Shown: positions 1 through 5,063 of the stretch, one piece after another | Position numbering within the stretch: position 1 is the first letter of the stretch | How the letters are laid out: each line of letters begins with the position of its first letter | Source of the DNA: Schleiferiaceae bacterium | GTDB taxonomy: Bacteria; Bacteroidota; Bacteroidia; Flavobacteriales; Schleiferiaceae | Reading direction: 5' to 3' | Length of the DNA stretch: 6,547 nt | Assembly (NCBI GenBank): GCA_025210575.1 | Contig: JAOARK010000175.1 | Location: 1 to 6,547 of the forward strand | Program-made: the position numbers and the translations under genes | The notes under the pieces: model-generated | The model's database searches: none | What the model was told of the DNA's origin: nothing | What the model saw: the letters and a program-made list of their open reading frames with translations, nothing else

Positions 1-1239
1 CTAATTAAAGAGTTGGGCAAAGATGCGAAGTTGGTATACAGCATTGTAATGGAGAACACGTATGGAAACCCAGATCCTTATACAGTGAAAATCCCTAGCA
101 ATAATAGAGCCCCTATCAAAAATCCTAAGGTGAATATGCCGGTTGAAATAGGTGGTCAAGAGGGTATAAGAAATCCATTTATAATTCCAGGTTTAAGAAA
201 AGTAAACGTAGAATCTCAGCTGAATCCAAATTACAACTTTGAGAATTTCATAGAAGGAGAGTGCAATAGATTGGCACGATCTGCTGGTTTTGCAGTTGCA
301 GCTAAACCGGGTGGAACTTCTTTTAATCCCCTGCTTATTTATGGTGGAGTTGGTCTAGGCAAGACTCATTTAGCACATAGCATAGGTATTGAGATAAAAG
401 ATCGTTACGCTGAAAAAACGGTGCTTTATGTTTCTGCTGAAAAGTTCACACAGCAATTTATAGATGCTATTCGCAATAACACCAAGAATGATTTTGTTCA
501 CTTCTATCAGATGATTGATGTTTTGATAATTGATGATGTGCAATCTTTCTCCGGTAAAGAAAAGACTCAAGATGTATTCTTTGAAATTTTCAATCACCTT
601 CACCAACAAGGAAAGCAAGTAGTATTGACTTCAGATAGGGCTCCTGTTGATATGCAAGGAATGGAGCAAAGACTTCTTTCTAGGTTTAAATGGGGGTTAT
701 CTGCTGATTTACAAAAACCAGATCTTGAGACTAGAATCGCAATTTTGAATAAAAAGCTCTACAACGATGGTATTGAAATGCCTGAAGACGTTGTTGAGTA
801 TTTAGCATACAGCATCAATTCTAATGTCAGAGAATTAGAAGGCGCACTTATTAGTTTGTTAGCTCAATCTTCTTTGAACAAAAAGAAAATCACCATCGAG
901 TTAGCTAAGCAGATGATTGACAAGTTTGTGAAAAACACCACTAGAGAAGTGTCAATTGACTACATTCAAAAAGTAGTGTGCGATTATTTCGACATGCCTG
1001 TTGATCTTATTAAATCAAAAACTAGAAAGAGAGAAATTGTACAGGCGAGACAATTAGCTATGTTCTTCTCCAAAGAACTAACAAAAAACTCATTAGCAAC
1101 AATTGGGGCTCATTGCGGAAATAAAGATCATGCAACGGTATTACACGCTTGCAGAACGGTTAACAACCTAACCGAAACCGATAAGCGATTTAAGGCTTAT
1201 GTTGTAGATATAAGAAAGAAATTAACACTTAGTAATTAA
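1..1239 (+). CDS. dnaA: Chromosomal replication initiator DnaA (5' end missing)
   Basis: DnaA is the AAA+ ATPase that binds DnaA boxes at the origin, melts the DNA and helps load the replicative helicase. The reading frame is open to the left edge, so 412 codons are present and roughly the first 60-70 residues (most of domain I) lie outside. Counting from the first codon of the window: the end of domain I (LGKDAKLVYS) is followed by a short linker. The AAA+ core has Walker A GGVGLGKT at 115-122, Walker B VLIIDD at 174-179, sensor 1 LTSDR at 209-213, box VII EQRLLSRF with the arginine finger at 222-229, and sensor 2 NVRELEGAL at 275-283. Domain IV (about 316-412) carries the DNA-binding signature CGNKDHATVLHA at 372-383. 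All key residues are intact. A TTG at position 13 lies in frame but is internal to domain I, so it is not the start. An intrinsic terminator follows immediately. Confidence 0.97.
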   Translation, partial: LIKELGKDAKLVYSIVMENTYGNPDPYTVKIPSNNRAPIKNPKVNMPVEIGGQEGIRNPFIIPGLRKVNVESQLNPNYNFENFIEGECNRLARSAGFAVAAKPGGTSFNPLLIYGGVGLGKTHLAHSIGIEIKDRYAEKTVLYVSAEKFTQQFIDAIRNNTKNDFVHFYQMIDVLIIDDVQSFSGKEKTQDVFFEIFNHLHQQGKQVVLTSDRAPVDMQGMEQRLLSRFKWGLSADLQKPDLETRIAILNKKLYNDGIEMPEDVVEYLAYSINSNVRELEGALISLLAQSSLNKKKITIELAKQMIDKFVKNTTREVSIDYIQKVVCDYFDMPVDLIKSKTRKREIVQARQLAMFFSKELTKNSLATIGAHCGNKDHATVLHACRTVNNLTETDKRFKAYVVDIRKKLTLSN

Positions 1240-1242
1240 AAT

Positions 1243-1268
1243 AAAGCCGGTTGTTAACCGGCTTTTTT
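1243..1268 (+). terminator. Intrinsic terminator of dnaA
   Basis: A perfect 10-base-pair inverted repeat (AAAGCCGGTT at 1243-1252 and AACCGGCTTT at 1256-1265) encloses a 3-base loop and runs into six consecutive T residues (1263-1268). It begins three bases after the dnaA stop codon. The GC-rich core, short loop and T tract make this a textbook Rho-independent terminator. The A residues on the left arm could give some activity in the other direction, but no minus-strand gene ends here. It separates dnaA from the phosphatase gene, which must therefore have its own promoter or live on readthrough. Confidence 0.9.
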
Positions 1269-1343
1269 ATGACCAGAATAATCATAATTGAGCATTTTAA
1301 TTAGTTTTACGTAAAGCGCTATCCTTAAATATTTTTATATCAG

Positions 1344-1793
1344 ATGAAAGTACTAATGGTGTGTTTGGGGAACATTTGTCGATCTCCCCTAGCCCATGGA
1401 ATTTTAAGAGCTAAAACCAAAGAATTAGGTTGGGAAATTGACTCTGCAGGCACTTCTGCATTTCACGCTGGCGAAGGACCAGACCCAAGAAGTGTGGCTA
1501 TAGCCAGAAGGTACAATGTAAATATTCGTGATCTAGAATCAAGGCAATTTGATCCAATTGATTTTGAAAATTTTGACTTGATATACGCAATGGATCAGTC
1601 TAATTACGATAACATATTGAAATTAGCGCCAAATGATGAAACTAAACAAAAGGTAAAGCTGATCTTGAATGAAATAACTCCTGGGGAGAATAACGAAGTG
1701 CCAGACCCGTATTACGGAGGAGAACATGGGTTTGAAATTGTTTACCAAATGTTGAATGAAGCAACAGATAAAATAGTTGAGAAATATGGCTGA
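1344..1793 (+). CDS. Low-molecular-weight protein-tyrosine phosphatase
   Basis: This is a cytoplasmic phosphatase of the LMW-PTP family, which hydrolyses phosphotyrosine through a cysteinyl-phosphate intermediate. At 149 residues it has the usual family length. The active-site P-loop sits at the N-terminus as CLGNICRS, with nucleophile Cys7 and phosphate-binding Arg13, directly after the first beta strand (MKVLMV). The conserved AGTSAFHAGEGPDPRS segment is at 35-50. The general acid is Asp121 in DPYYGG, with the two tyrosines that shape the substrate pocket. The ATG at 1344 puts the P-loop at the normal distance from the start; no Shine-Dalgarno sequence precedes it, which is normal in Bacteroidota. 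It lies 75 bases beyond the dnaA terminator, and its end overlaps the next gene by 8 bases. Arsenate reductases share this fold, but the GNICRS loop and DPYY motif favour a phosphatase. The physiological substrate is unknown. No capsule or tyrosine-kinase gene is nearby, so a Wzb-type role in polysaccharide export is not supported here. Confidence 0.94.
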   Translation: MKVLMVCLGNICRSPLAHGILRAKTKELGWEIDSAGTSAFHAGEGPDPRSVAIARRYNVNIRDLESRQFDPIDFENFDLIYAMDQSNYDNILKLAPNDETKQKVKLILNEITPGENNEVPDPYYGGEHGFEIVYQMLNEATDKIVEKYG

Positions 1794-2505
1794 TAATCCC
1801 GATTACGGTACTTTATATTTAATCCCTTCTTTACTTGGAGATACAGAGCCTTTAGAGGTGCTCCCAATGAAAGTCAAAAAAGTAATTGACCAGACACAGC
1901 ACTTTATTGTGGAAAATGAAAAGTCGGCAAGATCATTTATCAAAAAGGTTACACCAAGTAAATCTCAACCTCAATTAATTCTTTCTGTATTAAACAAATA
2001 CACCGAAGAAATAGAATACGAAGGGATGTTAGAGCCCTGTTTATTGGGGCATGATGTAGGTATTATTTCTGAAGCAGGTGTTCCTTGTCTGGCCGATCCT
2101 GGATCGGAAATAGTTAATCTTGCACATAAAAAGGGAGTTAATGTGGTTCCTCTTTCTGGCCCATCATCCATTTTAATGGGATTAATAGCTAGTGGATTAA
2201 ATGGACAAAAATTCACCTTTAATGGTTATCTGCCTATCGAGTCTGCTAAGCGCAAAAAAATGTTGATCTCTTTAGAAAAACTTTCTTTGAAAGGGAGCAC
2301 TCAAATATTTATGGAGACACCCTACAGGAATGCTAAACTTCTGGAAGATGTGCTTGCCGCGTGCGATAGAAACACCAGATTATGTGTAGCTACTGATATT
2401 TCTTTGCAAACTGAAATGATTAAAACAAAAACAATCTCTGAATGGAAAAAGAATCCACCAGAATTGCACAAACGCCCAACTATTTTTTTGATTTCTGCCT
2501 CCTAA
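1786..2505 (+). CDS. SAM-dependent methyltransferase, short RsmI-like (tetrapyrrole methylase fold)
   Basis: The protein belongs to the tetrapyrrole-methylase superfamily and is most like RsmI, which 2'-O-methylates C1402 of 16S rRNA. Visible family landmarks are the opening strand GTLYLIPSLLGD (8-19), the SAM-binding stretch SEAGVPCLADPGSEIV (95-110), VVPLSGPSSILMGLIASGL (120-138), FNGYLP (145-150) and METPYRN (176-182), the last matching the RsmI ESPHR motif. It is 239 residues long, against about 280 for typical RsmI, so the C-terminal domain is missing. The RsmI AEDTR motif is replaced by VENEKSAR (42-49). Those differences mean the rRNA target should not be assumed. I chose the ATG at 1786 over a TTG at 1777 because ATG is far more common and the protein then begins shortly before the first strand. 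It overlaps the phosphatase end by 8 bases, which suggests one transcript and coupled translation. No T-rich terminator follows. Confidence 0.88.
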   Translation: MADNPDYGTLYLIPSLLGDTEPLEVLPMKVKKVIDQTQHFIVENEKSARSFIKKVTPSKSQPQLILSVLNKYTEEIEYEGMLEPCLLGHDVGIISEAGVPCLADPGSEIVNLAHKKGVNVVPLSGPSSILMGLIASGLNGQKFTFNGYLPIESAKRKKMLISLEKLSLKGSTQIFMETPYRNAKLLEDVLAACDRNTRLCVATDISLQTEMIKTKTISEWKKNPPELHKRPTIFLISAS

Positions 2506-3851
2506 TACCCTTGATACGGAATTTCTTTTTCTACAAAGCGAATTCCGTAATCTGAAAGCTCTGATAACATAGAGTCGTATATTTCCTTTTTAATAGGAAT
2601 CTGAACTCCCTTTAGTTTTATCTCTCCTGTTAGAATCTGTTTTGTAGCAATCCCCACAGGTAGTCCTACAGTCTTTGCCATGGCAGTATCCTCATTATTG
2701 TCTCCTTCAACAATCATGCTCGACTCGATCATTTTTTTATGGCCATCTACGATATAGCCTAGTTTATGATACATAACGATCATATCTCTTTCATCCTCAT
2801 TCAATGTCCAAACATCTTTTAGAATTTTCTCTAAAATCATTGCAGGAGTAGCATTTGGAACTCCTACTTTTTTATCCGAAAAAAGTCCAGACCAGACAAT
2901 CTTATCCATGATATCCGAATCTTGAGGAATACCTAAATAATGCATCAACTTTAGTTCAACACTATCAGTGGGATTAAACGCTAAAAATGTATTGGTAAAC
3001 TCTCTGTAAGTCATTTGCTCAGAATTCTCTAACCTATATGAATCATCGGTCATTCCTAATTTTACAAAAACATCCCAAGCTCTACAGAAACCAGGTCTTC
3101 TTAAAGTTCCACGATATATTGTCGGAATTTCTTCCAAACCATAAGCGGATCTGTATTTTAGAGAATCACGATTTGCATACCCTTCAAATCTTCCATTCCC
3201 GTTTATTTCAATTACCTCAGTTCTTCTAAACAGCTGATGATAAGGAATATACTTGTATTTACCTTCTTGTTTAAATTTTACTGCTCCACCTGCACCAGCT
3301 AAAACCACGTTGCGAGGATTCCAAGTGAATTTATATTTCCATGGATTATCTTTTTCACTTTCGCGAGCCAATAAACCTCCAGTAAAAGATTCAAATATTT
3401 TTAACTCTGCTCCTTGAGATCTAGCCGTATCAATGAGTTTCATCGCACTCATATGATCTATACCGGGGTCAACACCCACCTCATTCATGAGGATTATTCC
3501 ACTCTCTTTAGCTAAACCATCTAGAGCTTTCATCTCAGGACTTACGTATGAAGCCGTAACCATGGGGATCTTGTTCTCTATACATTCCTTTGCTACGTCA
3601 ATATGCATGTGAGCAGGAAGCATAGAAATTACAATTGATGCAGATTTTATTTGTGATCTACGAGCGTGTTCATCATTAATGTCAAACTGCAATGCTTTTG
3701 CCCTCGGGTGCCCATTAATCTTGTTTTGTGCTAACTCAAAATCCTGATCGCACACGGTAATTTCCCATTCGAACCTTTCTGCATTTTTCAGCAAATACTT
3801 TATCAAGCTTGTCGCTGATCTTCCCGCACCAATAACTAAAACTTTTTTCAC
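2502..3851 (-). CDS. Saccharopine dehydrogenase (L-glutamate-forming type, LYS9-like)
   Basis: Members of this family interconvert saccharopine with glutamate plus aminoadipate semialdehyde, using NAD(P). From the GTG at 3851 the protein has 449 residues, the normal family length. The N-terminal Rossmann fold opens with KKVLVIGAGRSATSL, dinucleotide motif GAGRSA at 8-13. Then come VTASYVSP (98-105), the strongly conserved NEVGVDPGIDH (123-133), a TGGL turn at 157-160, YRGTLRRPGF (246-255), WSGLFSD (320-326), NEDERDMIVMYHK (351-363) and TVGLPVGIATK (394-404). From memory this resembles yeast Lys9 throughout, more than the generic saccharopine-dehydrogenase-like oxidoreductases. Whether it serves lysine breakdown or another use is not shown: no lysine-ketoglutarate reductase or lysine biosynthesis gene is in view. 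An in-frame GTG at 3863 would add four residues; the downstream GTG has GGGAGA just ahead and gives the usual MKKVLVIG-type start. The stop overlaps the convergent methyltransferase stop by 4 bases. Confidence 0.9.
   Translation of the reverse strand: MKKVLVIGAGRSATSLIKYLLKNAERFEWEITVCDQDFELAQNKINGHPRAKALQFDINDEHARRSQIKSASIVISMLPAHMHIDVAKECIENKIPMVTASYVSPEMKALDGLAKESGIILMNEVGVDPGIDHMSAMKLIDTARSQGAELKIFESFTGGLLARESEKDNPWKYKFTWNPRNVVLAGAGGAVKFKQEGKYKYIPYHQLFRRTEVIEINGNGRFEGYANRDSLKYRSAYGLEEIPTIYRGTLRRPGFCRAWDVFVKLGMTDDSYRLENSEQMTYREFTNTFLAFNPTDSVELKLMHYLGIPQDSDIMDKIVWSGLFSDKKVGVPNATPAMILEKILKDVWTLNEDERDMIVMYHKLGYIVDGHKKMIESSMIVEGDNNEDTAMAKTVGLPVGIATKQILTGEIKLKGVQIPIKKEIYDSMLSELSDYGIRFVEKEIPYQGY
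2515..2549. repeat. Inverted repeat / stem-loop at the convergent gene junction
   Basis: TACGGAATT at 2515-2523 is perfectly complementary to AATTCCGTA at 2541-2549. Inside it, CTTT at 2525-2528 can pair with AAAG at 2535-2538, leaving a six-base loop (TTCTAC). The stem lies ten bases beyond the methyltransferase stop and inside the last codons of the minus-strand dehydrogenase gene (its residues YGI and EIPY). Neither strand has a T tract after the stem, so it is not a canonical intrinsic terminator. It could still slow polymerase or protect a 3' end. It could equally be chance, since it must also encode protein. Confidence 0.45.
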
Positions 3852-3863
3852 AATATCTCCCAC
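3849..3863 (-). promoter_or_regulatory. Start region with two GTG codons and a Shine-Dalgarno-like GGGAGA
   Basis: Read on the minus strand, the segment is GTGGGAGATATTGTG. Both GTGs are in frame with the saccharopine dehydrogenase, and a TAA stop three codons before the first one excludes any longer form. The GGAG at 3860-3857 is five bases before the second GTG, a workable ribosome-binding spacing, and it overlaps the first GTG. It is the only clear Shine-Dalgarno-like sequence in front of a gene in this window. This favours initiation at 3851, though Bacteroidota ribosomes depend little on such sequences, so 3863 remains possible. Confidence 0.5.
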
Positions 3864-3881
3864 AAACTGTTATTAATTGAA

Positions 3882-3916
3882 CAAATATATTACCCAGTAA
3901 GGAATAATAGATTCAA
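3882..3916 (-). promoter_or_regulatory. Probable Bacteroidota-type promoter of the saccharopine dehydrogenase gene
   Basis: On the minus strand TATATTTG (3889 down to 3882) matches all fixed positions of the Bacteroidota -7 element TAnnTTTG. A TTG at 3916-3914 is the nearest candidate for the -33 element, but the 24-base gap is slightly longer than the usual 17-23. Transcription would begin near 3876, leaving a leader of about 13-25 bases depending on which GTG is used. The upstream element is the weak part of this call. Confidence 0.4.
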
Positions 3917-3939
3917 TTTTCAATTATAATTTTACCCCG

Positions 3940-4599
3940 ATGAAACGATTTATTCTCTCCTTGTTGTTATTCACGGCTTTAGGCATTCAGTCAGGGGTTG
4001 CGCAAAAATTCATCTATACAGAATACCCTTACAAAACACCAATTATTATTAACGATTCTGTTTACAATCCCTCTGGCACATCAGTACTTGTCCAATTTTC
4101 AGATAGTGTTGAACTGAAGCTTTCAATTCTCATAGAAGGGAAAAAAATCAATAAGTACATCAAAGCAAATGAATCCAGAAAGTACACCTTGGTTAAGACG
4201 AGTGATAATAATTATTGCTACAGACTAAGAGAGAACTTAACCGTTAATGATCTTTTTATAATAACAGCAGATCAATTGCCACCTATAGAAAATGTTAACA
4301 TAGCAGATAAAAATTCAGAAGTGAACCAAAGTATAGATTCAAAATTTCTATCTGATTTAAGCAACAATCAATTTCAGTTTGAAAGAACTCAAATGCTTTT
4401 GGATTATTTGAATAGAAATTCTGTTTCAAACGAACAGTTTGTGCTTTATGTAAAAACACTCGATCACGAGTTTACTCGATGGCAAATAATAGAACAGACC
4501 TATCAAAATTCAATTATTAACCCAGATTATAAAATATTGAGCGGTTTATTCTCAAGTGCTGCTTACTTAGACAAATTAAAATTGTTATTAAATGAATAA
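3940..4599 (+). CDS. Secreted DUF4476 domain protein, function unknown
   Basis: This 219-residue protein begins with a classical Sec signal peptide: positive MKR, a hydrophobic core from about 4 to 15, and a probable cleavage at Ala21 in SGVAQ, with no lipobox cysteine. The mature protein should therefore be periplasmic or exported rather than a lipoprotein. Residues 25-110 are strand-rich (for example TSVLVQFSDSVELKLSILIE) with no motif I recognise. A polar linker at about 113-140 leads to a helical C-terminal domain (143-217) whose spacing fits DUF4476: FQFERTQMLLDYL, then VSNEQFVLYVKTLDHEFTRW, then a final SGLFSSAAYLDKLKLLL. The role of that domain is not known to me. The gene starts opposite the saccharopine dehydrogenase and overlaps the next gene by 8 bases (ATGAATAA), so the two are probably co-translated. 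A TAATTTTA at 3927-3934 is close to the promoter consensus but sits too near the start codon to be convincing. Assignment to DUF4476 is by pattern memory only. Confidence 0.8.
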   Translation: MKRFILSLLLFTALGIQSGVAQKFIYTEYPYKTPIIINDSVYNPSGTSVLVQFSDSVELKLSILIEGKKINKYIKANESRKYTLVKTSDNNYCYRLRENLTVNDLFIITADQLPPIENVNIADKNSEVNQSIDSKFLSDLSNNQFQFERTQMLLDYLNRNSVSNEQFVLYVKTLDHEFTRWQIIEQTYQNSIINPDYKILSGLFSSAAYLDKLKLLLNE

Positions 4600-4966
4600 A
4601 GAATTTCGAATCGCCTCAATATTGGGTGCTCTAGCAATTATTCTTGGTGCTCTTGGTGCTCATGCCTTGCGAGATATCCTTACGCCTAGAGAATTAGAAA
4701 GTTTTAAAACCGGGGTTATGTACCATATGTTTCATGCCCTATTTATGCTGATCATTACTTTTAGTAAGTATGCCAACAATTTAAAACCCTCATATTACTT
4801 GGCTTTAACTGGCATTATTCTGTTTAGCGGATCTATCTATCTTTTATGTTTAGACCAGTATTTAGGTATTAATTTATCCTTTTTAGGACCTGTTACACCT
4901 ATCGGTGGAATAGCCTTCATAGCAGCGTGGCTGGCACTTCTACAACTAAAACCATCAACTAATTAA
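4592..4966 (+). CDS. DUF423 family small inner-membrane protein
   Basis: This is a 124-residue hydrophobic protein of the DUF423 family (YgdD-like in enterobacteria), found widely in bacteria and without a settled function. Four membrane segments are visible at about 7-26, 42-58, 68-86 and 96-117. Family marks are the GALGAHAL motif closing helix 1 (19-26), the YHMFHAL histidine pair opening helix 2 (44-50), the FSGSIYLL segment of helix 3 (78-85) and GPVTPIGGIAFIAAWL in helix 4 (99-114). Length and motif order are normal for the family and nothing appears missing. The start ATG overlaps the stop of the upstream DUF4476 gene, implying translational coupling. No T-rich terminator follows. The link between a secreted protein and a small membrane protein could reflect a shared envelope role, but that is inference from position only. 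Confidence 0.9.
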   Translation: MNKEFRIASILGALAIILGALGAHALRDILTPRELESFKTGVMYHMFHALFMLIITFSKYANNLKPSYYLALTGIILFSGSIYLLCLDQYLGINLSFLGPVTPIGGIAFIAAWLALLQLKPSTN

Positions 4967-4967
4967 C

Positions 4968-5011
4968 AACCTACGTTGATAAGATGATGAAAATCACTTG
5001 GCTGGTAGGTT
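4968..5011. repeat. Spaced inverted repeat between the DUF423 gene and pckA
   Basis: AACCTAC at 4968-4974 is the perfect inverse complement of GTAGGTT at 5005-5011, separated by 30 bases. A small hairpin with a GAAA tetraloop (TGAT-GAAA-ATCA, 4985-4996) lies between the arms. The right arm falls between the two predicted pckA promoter elements. It could be a weak terminator for the upstream pair or a two-site operator for pckA. Seven-base arms with this spacing are also expected by chance, so the functional reading is weak. Confidence 0.25.
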
Positions 5012-5027
5012 TGGATTTCTAATTTTG
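4998..5027 (+). promoter_or_regulatory. Bacteroidota-type promoter of pckA
   Basis: TTG at 4998-5000 is followed after 19 bases by TAATTTTG at 5020-5027. This matches the fixed positions and spacing of the Bacteroidota housekeeping promoter (TTG, 17-23 bases, TAnnTTTG). Transcription should begin near 5034, giving a leader of about 30 bases before the pckA ATG at 5064. It is the best promoter match in the window and suggests that pckA is transcribed on its own rather than from the DUF4476-DUF423 operon. Confidence 0.65.
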
Positions 5028-5038
5028 CGCCCTTGAAT

Positions 5039-5052
5039 TTGGTGTAAACCAA
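5039..5052 (+). other. Small hairpin in the predicted pckA leader
   Basis: TTGGT (5039-5043) and ACCAA (5048-5052) form a five-base-pair stem around the loop GTAA, a GNRA tetraloop. It would sit about five bases from the predicted transcript 5' end and 11 bases before the start codon. Such a stem can shield a message from decay, but five base pairs is weak and may be incidental. No known riboswitch fits in so short a leader. Confidence 0.25.
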
Positions 5053-5063
5053 CTTTATAAAAC

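Noticed and set aside
370..618. Open frame of about 82 codons on the minus strand inside dnaA
   Set aside because: It is antisense to the Walker A and B region of a well-conserved gene and its translation resembles no protein; it is a coding shadow.
1302..1337. Promoter elements for the phosphatase gene (TAGTTTTA at 1302-1309, TATTTTTA at 1330-1337)
   Set aside because: Each misses the final G of TAnnTTTG and neither has a TTG at the right distance upstream (the nearest, 1288-1290, is only 11 bases before the first). The region is AT-rich enough to give such matches by chance.
1..1343. A replication origin (DnaA-box cluster) next to dnaA
   Set aside because: I find no TTATCCACA-like boxes or AT-rich iterons in the short gap after dnaA, and the upstream side is outside the window. 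Origins in Bacteroidota are often not beside dnaA.
1344..1793. A capsule or exopolysaccharide (Wzb/Wzc) system around the tyrosine phosphatase
   Set aside because: No tyrosine kinase, export or glycosyltransferase gene is present; the neighbours are dnaA and a methylase.
1971..2216. Minus-strand open frame within the methyltransferase gene
   Set aside because: It lies opposite the conserved SAM-binding region and has no recognisable features; a coding shadow.
2483..2489. Run of seven T residues near the end of the methyltransferase gene as a slippage site or terminator
   Set aside because: It encodes ordinary codons in the C-terminal strand, and no hairpin precedes it on the plus strand.
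3038..3229. Plus-strand open frame of 63 codons inside the dehydrogenase gene
   Set aside because: It is antisense to an intact conserved gene and looks like random sequence.
4642..4659. Perfect 9-base tandem duplication (TCTTGGTGC twice) in the DUF423 gene
   Set aside because: It encodes the conserved LGALGA motif of the family, so it reflects protein sequence and not a mobile or regulatory repeat.
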